NCBI GenBank assembly: GCA_016791365.1
Contig: JAEUMT010000017.1
Span: forward strand, 62,001 to 126,000
Length of the DNA: 64,000 bases
Source of the DNA: Hyphomonadaceae bacterium
GTDB taxonomy: Bacteria > Pseudomonadota > Alphaproteobacteria > Caulobacterales > Aquidulcibacteraceae
Reading direction: 5' to 3'
This document shows, piece after piece, positions 48,409 through 59,159 of this stretch (position 1 is the stretch's first letter; every line of letters starts with the position of its first letter). The notes under the pieces are model-generated. The model was not told the DNA's origin and made no database searches. It saw only the letters and a program-made list of their open reading frames with translations. A program made the position numbers and the translations under genes.

Positions 48409-49490
48409 GCGGCTTGGGCTGCGCCTTTGCGGACTTTGAAGAAGCGCATGGCGCGCTGCGCGGCTTCGACCGGCACATTGTTATACATGCGGCCGAACTC
48501 CTCGGCGCGCTGCATGGCTTCGTCGCCGCCGCACGAGAGCACGGCGAGCGTGACAAAGAGCGGGCGCTCGATGCCGGCGGCGCGGCAGATCATGGCGAGA
48601 CCGTCGATGTCGCGCCGTGCGATGAGGTCCGCGACGGTATCGGGGTCGAGATTGGTGATCTCGGCGAGGCCGTAGAGGAAGTGCTTTTGCTTGGCTTCGC
48701 GATAGAGCGAAACCAGCAGGCGCGCGTTGAGTTCGCCGCTGTTCTTCTTCGATTGAATGAACGCCATCGCGTTCCTGGCTTCGGCGCCGACGTCGCCAAT
48801 ATTCTGGCACATGCGCGCGCGCGCCTTGGAGAGCGCGGCGTCCAGGGTTGCGGGATCGACCGAGGCGTTACGCTGCATGATCTGATCGCGCAGCGTGTTC
48901 TCAACGACGAAATACATCTCGTTCAGCAGGTCGAGCGGCAGGTCCGAGCGCTTGACGACGCCTTCGTGCAACATCGTGTTGTTGCGCGCGCGATCGACCG
49001 CGGCTTCCAGGCTGTCGCGCGAAATCTTGGCGCCGTCATTCCGGATGAGAGCGTCGAGTGCGTTGTCGTCGCCGAACTTCACGATCGCGTCGGACACGCT
49101 TTCAGAAACGTTGGGGCGCTGGGCGACGGCCTTGATGTGATTTTGGCTTTGGTAGTTGACGATCTGCAGCAGTGTGGGCTCGTCGAGTGCGCGGCTGCGC
49201 CTCAGAACGGGGCCTGCAATCTCAAATGAATGGTTGGCGAGATCGCGCATGAGGCCGATCGGGGCTTCACTCGCGTCGGCGAACAATTCCGACAGTTCGG
49301 CGAGAACGCTGTCCTGCATTTCAGCGGCGACGAGTTGCAGGACGTCGTCGAACAGGGCGGTCTCGCGTTCGCTCCGGGCGCCCGAGGTCTCGAAAAAGAG
49401 GTCGGTGACTTCGCGCAACAGCTCGCGGCGCTGGTTACTGTCCGTTGTGCGCGCCAGATCGACAAGTTTCGCAAATCGCGCGTTCGACAT
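48405..49490 (-). CDS. DUF2336 domain-containing protein
   Basis: 361 residues of HEAT-like helices with the classic DUF2336 start LVDLARTTDSNQRRELLREV and the block LANHSFEIAGPVLRRSRALD. The C-terminal part (YGLAEITNLDPDTVADLIAR, ICRAAGIERPLFVTLAVLSC) is more conserved than in the paralog at 31536. Family function unknown. Its start is 57 bp from the following PAN-like gene on the same strand. Confidence 0.9.
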   Translation of the reverse strand: MSNARFAKLVDLARTTDSNQRRELLREVTDLFFETSGARSERETALFDDVLQLVAAEMQDSVLAELSELFADASEAPIGLMRDLANHSFEIAGPVLRRSRALDEPTLLQIVNYQSQNHIKAVAQRPNVSESVSDAIVKFGDDNALDALIRNDGAKISRDSLEAAVDRARNNTMLHEGVVKRSDLPLDLLNEMYFVVENTLRDQIMQRNASVDPATLDAALSKARARMCQNIGDVGAEARNAMAFIQSKKNSGELNARLLVSLYREAKQKHFLYGLAEITNLDPDTVADLIARRDIDGLAMICRAAGIERPLFVTLAVLSCGGDEAMQRAEEFGRMYNNVPVEAAQRAMRFFKVRKGAAQAA

Positions 49491-49547
49491 GGCCGAGAAG
49501 TCTCCTGAATCCGGCGGACGTTAGTCGCCGGTCGTAAATAAATTTAC

Positions 49548-50003
49548 CTATTGGGCTGCGTTGCCGAGGCCGCCGCGCAGGCCTTCTTCAGTATCGGGAC
49601 CGCCGAGAAGCGCGAGCGAGGCGTCATCGGCGTGGGTGGTTTCGGTAGCGAAAATCGCTGGTTCGTCCTCTTCGTGCGTGGTGATCACGGGGGCGGTGAC
49701 AGGCGGCGGTGGCGGCTCGAAACGCGCCCGCATGGAGGCCGGGGCCCTGGCGCTGACGCCTGAAATCACGCCTTGACGCTCGATCGCGGCGGGCACGATG
49801 GCTTTGAGTTCGCAGGAATGGGCCTGGAAGCTCCATGCCATGCAAAGCGTGTCGTCGGCGCAGGCGCGCTCGCAAACGTCGGGGCTGGCGGCTTCGATGG
49901 TGGCGAACGCGCCGCCCGGCCGGGCGACGTCAGCCTCGCCAATGGCCCAGGCGGCGCCAATCTGCGCGACGATGAGAACGGCGAGTGGGACAAGGTACCG
50001 CAT
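49548..50003 (-). CDS. Exported PAN/Apple-like domain protein
   Basis: 151 residues. Signal peptide MRYLVPLAVLIVAQIGAAWA, then a short PAN/Apple-like domain: DVCERACADDTLCMAWSFQA and CELK give the four spaced cysteines of that fold (residues about 44-70), which usually binds protein or carbohydrate. A Pro-rich, acidic tail without structure follows. Periplasmic or surface location is inferred. Confidence 0.72.
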   Translation of the reverse strand: MRYLVPLAVLIVAQIGAAWAIGEADVARPGGAFATIEAASPDVCERACADDTLCMAWSFQAHSCELKAIVPAAIERQGVISGVSARAPASMRARFEPPPPPVTAPVITTHEEDEPAIFATETTHADDASLALLGGPDTEEGLRGGLGNAAQ

Positions 50004-50039
50004 CGCGTGACGATGGCGGCGATTTGGTTAACAACAGAT

Positions 50040-51857
<1,818 letters not shown>

Positions 51858-51858
51858 C

Positions 51859-53985
51859 TTAGTTGAAGATGTCGCCAAGGTCCGGGAAGCCGTCGTCGTC
51901 GCCTTCTTCGCGGCCATCTTGGGGGCCGCCAAAGGCGTTGGCGAGTTCGTCGAAGAAGCTGGCCATTTCGACCTGCGCCGGCGTGTACGCCGGTTGCTCG
52001 ATTCCGGGCAGAGGGTGGTTTTCGACGCCCTGGTGCGCGACGCGCATCGTGTCGGCCCAGATCTGCGCCGGCAGGGTGCCGCCGGTGGTGCGGCCCATCG
52101 ACGTGAAGTCGTCGTGACCGACCCAGACGCCGGCGGTGAAGTCACGGCTGTAACCGACGAACCACGCATCGCGCCAATCGGAGCTGGTGCCGGTCTTGCC
52201 GGCGATGTCGCGATCGCCGATGCGGGCGCCTGTGCCGGTGCCGCGCAGAACGACAGCGCCCATCATGCCGTTCATGCGATGCGCGACTTGCTCGTCGAGA
52301 ATGCGTGCGGGCGTGTAGGGCGGGCGGACGTAGATTTCCTGGCCGGCGGAATTGGTGATGCGATCGACGATGTGCGGATCAACGCGCATGCCGTCATCCA
52401 TGTAGGTCGCGAACGCGGTGGTCATGTCCCAGAGCGTCGTCTCCATCGAGCCGAGCGCGATCGACGGCGGCACAAAGGCGTTGCCGGCGGGCATGTTCTG
52501 GATGCCGAGGCGACGGGCGACGTCGGCGACGCGGCGTGGACCGACTTCATCGGCGACCGAGGCGGCGACGGTGTTGATCGAGAGCGCGAAAGCGGTGCGG
52601 AGCGTGACGGCGCCGCGATAGCCGTCGTCATAGTTGCGCGGACGCCAGCCATCGATGACGACCGGTTCGTCGTAGCGGACGTCCTCGGTGTCGAGGCCGG
52701 CTTCGAGCGCGGCGGTGTAAACGAACGTCTTGAATGTCGAGCCTGGTTGGCGGCGGGCCTGGGTGACGCGGTTGAACTTCGAGGTGCCGTAGTCGGTGCC
52801 ACCGACGAGCGCGCGCACGCCGCCGTCACGATCGAGGGCGACGTAGGCGGCTTGCAAAGGGCGGCGGCCGAAGGCGCGATTGCCGAGGCGGCGGCGGATG
52901 GAGTCGGCCGCTGATTGTTGCGTGTCGCGGTCGATGGTCATGTGAATGACCAGGTCCGGCGTGTCGCGGCCGACGACGGCGCGGGCCTGTTCGACGGCGA
53001 GATCGAAGGCGTAACCCATGGCGCGTTCGACGGACGGGCGCTCCACGACGCGGATGCGCTGTGCGATCGCTTCGTCGCGTTGTTCAGACGTGATGTAGCC
53101 GGCGTCCACCATCGCCGCGAGCACGACGTGTTGGCGCGCGGTGGCCCGTTCGAGGCTTTCGGTCGGCGCTGAGCGCGACGGCGCCTTGGGCAGCCCCGCG
53201 AGCATCGCGGCTTCGGCAAGCGTGAGTTCGGTGGCGGATTTGCCGAAGAAGCGGCGGGCGGCGGCGTCGACCCCGTAGGCCTGGTCGCCGAGATAGACGC
53301 GGTTGAGATAGAGTTCGAGAATCTCGTCTTTCGTGAGCCGGCGTTCGAGGCGCGAGGCGAGCACCATCTCGCGCAGTTTGCGGTTTACGGTCTGGCGGGG
53401 TGTGAGGAAGAGGTTGCGCGCAAGCTGTTGGGTCAGCGTTGAGCCGCCCTGCACGGTTTCGCCGGCGCGGAGGTTGGCGAGAACGGCGCGCAGCACGCCG
53501 ATGCGGTCCACGCCTTCGTGTTCGTAGAAGCGGCGATCTTCAATCGCGAGGAAGGCTTGCGGAACGTAGTCCGGGATCTCGGCCAGGTGGACGCGGTTGC
53601 CGTAATAGGGGCCGCGCACGCCGAGCGTCTCGCCATCGCGATCGACGAAGCGCACGGACTCCTGGCGGTTGAGCGACCAGATCGCGTTGGCGTCCGGCAC
53701 GCGCGGCAGGCCCCAATAAATCCATAGCCACAGCGACACGACGCCGACCAGGACGACGCCGGCAAAAATACTCGCCGCCTTGCGCCAGGTGAGACGCCCG
53801 CCAAACACCCTGCTGAGATGTTGCTGCTGCTGCGCCGCGGCGGCGCGTAGCTTCGCCCAGTCGATGCTGCTGCGAAAATCGGGCCGGTTGTTGTCGGACA
53901 AGTAATTCTCCGGGAGCGGGTGTCCAATAGAGGTATGGCCGAATTCTGGCCAGAGGGAACGCGGGATGGGCCCCTGCGTATCCAT
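51859..53985 (-). CDS. Penicillin-binding protein 1A (bifunctional transglycosylase/transpeptidase)
   Basis: 708 residues from ATG 53985. A cytoplasmic tail with QQQQ, one transmembrane helix (about 72-91), a GT51 domain with catalytic E149 in AIEDRRFYEHEG and GGSTLTQQLARN, then a transpeptidase domain with S416/K419 (PGSTFK), S469-I-N and K597-T-G-T. It polymerises and crosslinks peptidoglycan. TTG 53901, with GGAG 7 nt upstream, would give MSDNNRPDF and may be the true start. The acidic tail (EEGDDDGFPDLGDIF) ends just before uup. Confidence 0.93.
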   Translation of the reverse strand: MDTQGPIPRSLWPEFGHTSIGHPLPENYLSDNNRPDFRSSIDWAKLRAAAAQQQQHLSRVFGGRLTWRKAASIFAGVVLVGVVSLWLWIYWGLPRVPDANAIWSLNRQESVRFVDRDGETLGVRGPYYGNRVHLAEIPDYVPQAFLAIEDRRFYEHEGVDRIGVLRAVLANLRAGETVQGGSTLTQQLARNLFLTPRQTVNRKLREMVLASRLERRLTKDEILELYLNRVYLGDQAYGVDAAARRFFGKSATELTLAEAAMLAGLPKAPSRSAPTESLERATARQHVVLAAMVDAGYITSEQRDEAIAQRIRVVERPSVERAMGYAFDLAVEQARAVVGRDTPDLVIHMTIDRDTQQSAADSIRRRLGNRAFGRRPLQAAYVALDRDGGVRALVGGTDYGTSKFNRVTQARRQPGSTFKTFVYTAALEAGLDTEDVRYDEPVVIDGWRPRNYDDGYRGAVTLRTAFALSINTVAASVADEVGPRRVADVARRLGIQNMPAGNAFVPPSIALGSMETTLWDMTTAFATYMDDGMRVDPHIVDRITNSAGQEIYVRPPYTPARILDEQVAHRMNGMMGAVVLRGTGTGARIGDRDIAGKTGTSSDWRDAWFVGYSRDFTAGVWVGHDDFTSMGRTTGGTLPAQIWADTMRVAHQGVENHPLPGIEQPAYTPAQVEMASFFDELANAFGGPQDGREEGDDDGFPDLGDIFN

Positions 53986-54011
53986 GCCGCTTGAGCGGAA
54001 AAATCCGAAGT

Positions 54012-54024
54012 AACAAGCCTTGTT
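54012..54024. promoter_or_regulatory. Palindrome AACAAG-C-CTTGTT before the GTA cluster
   Basis: Perfect 6-bp arms around one base, in the 120-bp gap between the PBP start and the first GTA gene. A candidate activator or IHF-region element for GTA transcription; unproven. Confidence 0.4.
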
Positions 54025-54036
54025 GCGAAATCAATC

Positions 54037-54075
54037 CGACCGTGACGGCGTTGCGGTAGAGTTCCGGCACGGTCG
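54037..54075. promoter_or_regulatory. Inverted repeat CGACCGTG ... CACGGTCG before the GTA cluster
   Basis: 8-bp perfect arms (54037-54044 and 54068-54075) separated by 23 nt, ending about 30 bp before the first GTA gene. It could form a hairpin in the GTA leader or be a split binding site. Confidence 0.4.
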
Positions 54076-54107
54076 AGGACCAGGGATTGCGGGGCGAAGG
54101 CGACGGA

Positions 54108-54398
54108 ATGAGCACGGCGGCGGCGCTTCGGGGCTTTTTAAACAAGGCGCTGGCTGACCTGGCGGACGGTAAGCCGCAAGAGGGCGAACGGTTGGCAAAA
54201 GCCGTGTCGGCGCTGGTGAAGGCGGAACGGGAGCTGGCCGAGTTTGCGCGCGAACAAATGACGGCGGCGGAGATGAATGATCCTGAAGCCCTCCGCGCGG
54301 AATTGCGCCGCCGGCTCTCTCTCTTCGCTGACGCCGACGGGGCGGGACGTCCTGTCGAAGCACTGGCCCGAGTCGCTGCTACAGGAGTTGCTGAGTGA
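54108..54398 (+). CDS. Putative GTA small terminase subunit (gp1 position)
   Basis: 96 residues from ATG 54108 (MSTAAALRGFLNKALADLAD); an earlier GTG/ATG-type start at 54087 is weaker. It is all helical (EGERLAKAVSALVKAERELA, DPEALRAELRRRLSLFAD), as expected for a small terminase, and it occupies the gp1 place just upstream of the large terminase in Rhodobacter-type GTA clusters. Assignment is positional; GTA small terminases are hard to recognise by sequence. Confidence 0.6.
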   Translation: MSTAAALRGFLNKALADLADGKPQEGERLAKAVSALVKAERELAEFAREQMTAAEMNDPEALRAELRRRLSLFADADGAGRPVEALARVAATGVAE

Positions 54399-55596
54399 GT
54401 GGAGCGCGTGGGGCTCTGAAAACCAGAAGCCGCCCGACGGTGACTGGCGGTGCTGGCTGTTCTTGGGCGGACGGGGCGCGGGCAAGACGCGCGCGGGGGC
54501 GGAGTGGGTTTCCGAACTGACGCGATTTCGGCGCGCGGGACGGATCGCGCTGATCGGGCAAACGATGCACGACGTGCGCGAGGTGATGATCGAGGGACAT
54601 TCGGGCTTGCGGTCGTTGCCTTATGAGCGGCCCAGCTATGAGGTGAGCCGCAGACGTCTGGTTTGGAGCAACGGCGCGCAGGCCTGGTGTTTTTCAGCGG
54701 AGGATCCTGATGCGTTGCGCGGGCCGCAATTTGATGCGGCCTGGTGTGATGAGCTCTGCTTTTGGGCATATCCGGAGCGAACGTTGCAGACGCTTGAGCA
54801 CGGGCTGCGTCTTGGCGTGCAGCCGCGGATGATGGTGACGACGACGCCGAAACCGATCCCGGCGTTGAAGCGCCTGATCGCGGCGCCGGACACGGTGGTG
54901 ACGCGCGCATCGACGTTCGACAATGAAAGAAATCTGTCGCCGGCGTTCATCGCGGCGTTGCGCGAGGGGCTCACGGGCACACTGCGGCATCGCCGGGAAG
55001 TGCTGGGTGAATTTGTCGAGGACATGGATGGCGTGATGTGGACGCGCTCTGATGTGGAGGCGGCGCGCGGGCGCATTGATGGGCCGTTCGATCGGATCGT
55101 CGTCGCGGTGGACCCGCCCGCGAGCGCAGGACGACACGCGGATGCGTGCGGGATTGTCGCGGCGGCGGCGCGTGGGTCGGGGCGGGCGCGCGAGGCGCTC
55201 GTGCTGGCGGACGCGAGCGTTCAGGGCGTGGCGCCGCAAGTGTGGGCGTTGCGCGTTGCGGAGCTGGCGCGTTCGGTTGGCGCGCACGCCATCGTTGCGG
55301 AAGGCAACAATGGCGGGGAAATGGTGCGCGCGGTTTTGAAGGCGGCGGCGCCGGAATTTCATGTGCGGCTGGTGCGTGCAAGCGATGGCAAACGCGCACG
55401 CGCCGAGCCGATTGCCGCTTTCTATGCGCAGGGGCGGGTGAAGCATGCGGCCGTCTTTCCGGCGCTGGAAGATGAGATGTGCGCGTTTGGCGCGGAGGAT
55501 TTCAGCAGAAGTCCGGACCGGCTCGACGCGCTGGTTTGGGCTTTGACGGACTTGCTCGCGGGCGGCGCCGCTGACCCGCAAGTGCGAGTGCTCTGA
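54277..55596 (+). CDS. GTA large terminase subunit (gp2)
   Basis: 439 residues as opened by ATG 54277, which overlaps the previous gene by 122 bp; a TTG at 54388 would give a nearly overlap-free start but loses residues (HWPESLLQELL) that look family-like. ATPase motifs: Walker A GGRGAGKT (64-71), Walker B with D158-E159 (FDAAWCDEL). Nuclease aspartates include D279 (VAVDPPASAG) and D289. It packages host DNA into GTA heads. Confidence 0.92.
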   Translation: MILKPSARNCAAGSLSSLTPTGRDVLSKHWPESLLQELLSEWSAWGSENQKPPDGDWRCWLFLGGRGAGKTRAGAEWVSELTRFRRAGRIALIGQTMHDVREVMIEGHSGLRSLPYERPSYEVSRRRLVWSNGAQAWCFSAEDPDALRGPQFDAAWCDELCFWAYPERTLQTLEHGLRLGVQPRMMVTTTPKPIPALKRLIAAPDTVVTRASTFDNERNLSPAFIAALREGLTGTLRHRREVLGEFVEDMDGVMWTRSDVEAARGRIDGPFDRIVVAVDPPASAGRHADACGIVAAAARGSGRAREALVLADASVQGVAPQVWALRVAELARSVGAHAIVAEGNNGGEMVRAVLKAAAPEFHVRLVRASDGKRARAEPIAAFYAQGRVKHAAVFPALEDEMCAFGAEDFSRSPDRLDALVWALTDLLAGGAADPQVRVL

Positions 55597-55602
55597 AGAA
55601 AG

Positions 55603-56760
55603 ATGGACATGCTCAATTGGTTGCGACGCCTCCGCGCCCCGAGCGCGGAGCGAAAGCTCATGGCTTGGCACGCGCCTGGCCGCCCGGTGTGGCCGATGCG
55701 CGATCCAAGCGCGTTCGCACGCGAAGGCTATGGACGAAACGCCATCGCGTATCGGTGTGTTCGGTTGATCGCGGAGGCGGCGGCGAGCGCGCCGCTGAGG
55801 GTGGGGCCGCACGATCATCCGCTGGCGCGCTTGTTGGCGCGCCCCAATCCCGAGCAAACGGGCGTCGAACTGCTGGAAGCGTTTTACGGCCACCTCCAGG
55901 TGGCGGGTAACGCGTATCTGGAAGCGGCGGGCTTTGATGAGGAGGCGCCTTCGGAGCTTTATGTGTTGCGGCCCGATCGCATGAGCGTCGTGCCGGGCGC
56001 TGACGGCTGGCCCGTCGGTTGGGAGCATCGTGTCGGCACGAGCGTGCGGCGCTTTGCGCGCGATCCTGTCAGCAACGCCGCGCCGATTCTGCATCTGAAA
56101 CTCTTCAATCCGAGCGATGATTGGTATGGCCTCTCGCCCATGGAAGCGGCGGCGTTTTCAATCGACATTCACAATGCCGGCGGCGCCTGGAACAAGTCGC
56201 TGATCGATAATGCGGCGCGGCCGAGCGGCGCCTTGATCTTTACCGGCGCCGGCGGCGCGGATCGGCTGAGTGAAGAGCAGTTTCAGCGGCTGAAGAGCGA
56301 ACTGGAAGATATGCACGCCGGCGCTGCAAATGCGGGGCGCCCGATGTTGCTGGAAGGCGGGCTTGAGTGGCGCCCGATGTCGCTATCGCCAGCGGATATG
56401 GATTTCAGTCAGGCGCGCCATGGCGCGGCGCGCGATATCGCGCTGGCGTTTGGCGTGCCGCCGATGTTGCTCGGCATCCCGGGCGACAACACCTATTCGA
56501 ATTATCGAGAAGCCAATTTGGCGTTCTGGCGGCAAACGGCGTTGCCTTTGGCGCAGAAGGCCGCCCGCGCGATCGAAGCATGGGTTGGCGATCGGTGGCC
56601 GGAGGCAGGGCCGGCCGGCGTCAGCGTCGATGTTGAGAACGTGCCGGCGCTGACGGTTGAGCGTGAAGCGCTGTGGGCGCGGATCGCGGCGGCGGATTTT
56701 CTGCGTGACGATGAAAAGCGCCGCCTGGCGGGCGTCGATATGCCGGAACGTCGCCAATGA
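55603..56760 (+). CDS. GTA portal protein (gp3, HK97 type)
   Basis: 385 residues. HK97-family portal, forming the dodecameric DNA gate of the head. Family blocks are FAREGYGRNAIAYRCVRLIA, the LARPNPEQTGVELLEAFYGH loop, GLSPMEAAAFSIDIHNAGGA and FGVPPMLLGIPGDNTYSNYR. Normal length. It starts 6 bp after the terminase stop and ends by ATGA overlap with the small membrane gene. Confidence 0.94.
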   Translation: MDMLNWLRRLRAPSAERKLMAWHAPGRPVWPMRDPSAFAREGYGRNAIAYRCVRLIAEAAASAPLRVGPHDHPLARLLARPNPEQTGVELLEAFYGHLQVAGNAYLEAAGFDEEAPSELYVLRPDRMSVVPGADGWPVGWEHRVGTSVRRFARDPVSNAAPILHLKLFNPSDDWYGLSPMEAAAFSIDIHNAGGAWNKSLIDNAARPSGALIFTGAGGADRLSEEQFQRLKSELEDMHAGAANAGRPMLLEGGLEWRPMSLSPADMDFSQARHGAARDIALAFGVPPMLLGIPGDNTYSNYREANLAFWRQTALPLAQKAARAIEAWVGDRWPEAGPAGVSVDVENVPALTVEREALWARIAAADFLRDDEKRRLAGVDMPERRQ

Positions 56761-56978
56761 AGATCGACGCACGCATCACGTTTGCGCTGATCCTGGCGCT
56801 GTTCCTGGAGACGGCGGGCGGGCTGATGTGGGCCGGACGCGCGGCGGCGCGGCTTGATGACGTCGAGCGCGCGGTGGCGACGCAGCCGGAAGTCGCGGAG
56901 CGATTGGCCAGGCTTGAAGAGCAGGTGAGCGAAGCGCGGCGTTCGTTGTCGCGCATTGAAGCGCGGCTCGACGAATGA
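56757..56978 (+). CDS. Small GTA protein with one membrane helix and coiled coil (gp3.5 position)
   Basis: 73 residues: one hydrophobic helix (ITFALILALFLETAGGLMWA, about 7-26) and a coiled coil (DDVERAVATQPEVAERLARL, EEQVSEARRSLSRIEARL). It sits between portal and protease genes, where Rhodobacter-type GTAs carry the small orfg3.5, and is coupled to both by ATGA overlaps. A membrane helix is unusual in a structural phage gene; a holin-like or assembly-anchor role is possible. Confidence 0.7.
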   Translation: MKIDARITFALILALFLETAGGLMWAGRAAARLDDVERAVATQPEVAERLARLEEQVSEARRSLSRIEARLDE

Positions 56979-57385
56979 TCATCGAAGGGTACGCCGCTCT
57001 CTTTGGTGTCGCAGACCAGATGCGTGACGTGGTTCGCGCGGGGGCGTTTGCACAGAGCATTGTGCGCCGACCGCGGATTCCGATGCTGGTGGAGCACGAG
57101 GCGCGCGCGGTGGCCGGCGAATGGACGGAGCTGCGGGAGGATGGGCGCGGCCTCTATCTGCGCGGCGAGATCCGCGATGCGTGCCGCGGCGCGGCGCGGG
57201 CAAAGCGCATGCTGGCGCGCGGCGTCGATGGGCTTTCTATCGGCTTTGTTCCGCTCGTTCAGCATCGAACGCCAGGCGGGCGCGTGCTGAGTGAGATCGA
57301 TCTTCTGGAAGTGTCAATCGTGACTCATCCGATGCAGCCGCAGGCGCGGCTGAACCTCGCGCGGCATTTGTCCCGCGCTGCCTAA
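56975..57385 (+). CDS. GTA prohead protease (gp4, HK97 type)
   Basis: 136 residues. It cleaves the capsid precursor during head maturation. GYAALFGVADQMRDVVRAGA begins the domain; the catalytic His is in LVEHEARAVAGEW and the Ser in GVDGLSIGFVPL, the standard U35 arrangement. It starts by ATGA overlap. Confidence 0.94.
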   Translation: MIIEGYAALFGVADQMRDVVRAGAFAQSIVRRPRIPMLVEHEARAVAGEWTELREDGRGLYLRGEIRDACRGAARAKRMLARGVDGLSIGFVPLVQHRTPGGRVLSEIDLLEVSIVTHPMQPQARLNLARHLSRAA

Positions 57386-57396
57386 GGAGCACTAAA

Positions 57397-58599
57397 TTGA
57401 GAAAAGAAACCAAGGCGGCGCCTCCCGGCGCTGCCGACGCACTCATGCGCGCATTTGAAGAGTTCAAATCCGCGAACGATGAACGGTTGACGGCGATCGA
57501 GCGCTCGCGCGCCGATGTGCTGCTCGAAGAGAAGGTTGATCGCATTGATCGGGCGCTCGCCGAGCAGAAGACGATGATCGAACGTGGGGCGCTGGCCGGC
57601 CGGCGTCCGGGACTCGCCGCTGATCCGGCGGTGAGCGAGCAAAAAACGGCCTGGAGCGCGTATCTGCGGCGCGGCGATATTTCGGCGCTGACCCAGTTCG
57701 AGGCGAAGGCGCTCTCGGTTGGTTCGGATGCGGACGGCGGTTACATCGCGCCGCCCGAGCTGGACCGGATGATCGAAAGCCGGCTGCGTCAGGTATCGCC
57801 GATGCGCGCCATCGCGACGGTGCGGACGACGGGCGCCAATGTGTTCAAGAAGCCGATCAGCTTGACGGCGGCGGGCTCGGGATGGGCCGCGGAGACCGGT
57901 GCGCGGACGCAAACGACGTCGCCGACTCTGGCGTTGCTCGAATTCCCGACGGCGGAGCTCTACGCCAATCTGGCTGCGACGCAGACCTTGCTCGACGACA
58001 GTTTTGTCAATCTTGAGGAATGGATCGCAGGCGAAGTTGAGGAAGCGTTCGCGGGCCAGGAGCGCGCGGCGTTTGTCTCCGGCGATGGCGATGACAAGCC
58101 GCGCGGCTTTCTCGACTACGACAAGGTCGCCGAGGGCAGCCACGTCTGGGGCAAGATTGGCTATGTCGTCACCGGCGCCGATGGCGCATTCGCCGCGACT
58201 AATCCGGTCGACAAGGTGATCGACCTCATCTACGCGCCGAAAGCCCAGTACCGCCAGGGCGCGCGCTTCGTGATGAACCGCAAGACCGTCTCGGCGGTGC
58301 GCAAGCTGAAAGATGGCGACGGGCGGTACGTCTGGGAGCCGAACGACGCCGGCGGCGCGACGCTGCTGGGCTACCCCATCACTGAACTCGAAGACATGCC
58401 GGATATCGGCACGGATTCGTTCTCGATCGCGTTCGGCGACTTTGCGCGTGGATATCTGATCGTCGATCGCGCCGGCGTGCGCGTGCTGCGCGATCCATAC
58501 TCGGCCAAACCGTACGTGCTTTTCTACGTCACCAAGCGCGTCGGCGGCGGCGTGCAGAATTTCGATGCGATCAAAGCACTGAAGTTCGGCGACACCTGA
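57397..58599 (+). CDS. GTA major capsid protein (gp5, HK97 fold)
   Basis: 400 residues from TTG 57397, with AAGGAG 7 nt upstream. An N-terminal coiled-coil delta domain (about 5-65) is followed by the HK97 capsid core starting near LSVGSDADGGYIAPPELDRM, with the typical GWAAETGARTQTTSPTLALL and TELEDMPDIGTDSFSIAFGD. The delta domain should be removed by gp4. It overlaps gp6 by 1 bp (TGATG). Confidence 0.96.
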   Translation: MRKETKAAPPGAADALMRAFEEFKSANDERLTAIERSRADVLLEEKVDRIDRALAEQKTMIERGALAGRRPGLAADPAVSEQKTAWSAYLRRGDISALTQFEAKALSVGSDADGGYIAPPELDRMIESRLRQVSPMRAIATVRTTGANVFKKPISLTAAGSGWAAETGARTQTTSPTLALLEFPTAELYANLAATQTLLDDSFVNLEEWIAGEVEEAFAGQERAAFVSGDGDDKPRGFLDYDKVAEGSHVWGKIGYVVTGADGAFAATNPVDKVIDLIYAPKAQYRQGARFVMNRKTVSAVRKLKDGDGRYVWEPNDAGGATLLGYPITELEDMPDIGTDSFSIAFGDFARGYLIVDRAGVRVLRDPYSAKPYVLFYVTKRVGGGVQNFDAIKALKFGDT

Positions 58600-59159
58600 T
58601 GGCGATCACAATCGTTGAGCCGGCCGCCAGCGAGCCTGTCTCGCTGGCGGAGGCGAAGCTGTTCCTGCGCGTCGACCACAACGCGGAGGATGGCCTGATC
58701 GAAAGTCTGATCGGCGCCGCGCGTGAGGCGGTCGAAGCTGGAATCGGCCGCGCGCTGCTGACGCGGCGTGTGCGTGAGAGCCTGGATATCTGGCGCCGCG
58801 ACGCGGTGAACGGCGCCGTGCTGGGGCTTGGGCCGGTGACCAATGTCGTGGCGGTGCGGCTGCTCGCGGACAATGGCGCGCAGAGCGTGATCGATCCCGA
58901 GCGCTATCGTCTCGAGGGCAATCGCGATCGGCCGCGGCTGGTGTTTCCCGCGGGGTTTCCTTCGACGTTGCGCAGCGCGGGCGGCATCGAGATCGAATAC
59001 GAGTGCGGATATGCGGACGACGCCGCAAATCTGCCGATCGCGCTGCGGCTGGCGACGTTGCAGATTGTCGCTTCGCTCTATGAGGTGCGCCAAGGCGAGG
59101 GCGCCATGCCGGAGACGGCGCGGGCGCTGATGCGTCCGTTTGCGCCGGTGCGGCTATGA
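58599..59159 (+). CDS. GTA head-tail connector (gp6)
   Basis: 186 residues. It matches the phage gp6-like/phiE125 gp8-like connectors: ASEPVSLAEAKLFLRVDHNA at the start, then ALLTRRVRESLDIWR and EIEYECGYADDAANLPIALR. It forms the adaptor ring under the portal. ATGA coupling to gp7. Confidence 0.9.
   Translation: MAITIVEPAASEPVSLAEAKLFLRVDHNAEDGLIESLIGAAREAVEAGIGRALLTRRVRESLDIWRRDAVNGAVLGLGPVTNVVAVRLLADNGAQSVIDPERYRLEGNRDRPRLVFPAGFPSTLRSAGGIEIEYECGYADDAANLPIALRLATLQIVASLYEVRQGEGAMPETARALMRPFAPVRL

Noticed and set aside
54694-56094. 466-codon frame on the minus strand over terminase and portal
   Set aside because: Crosses the boundary of two well-supported GTA genes and has only Arg/His-rich sequence.
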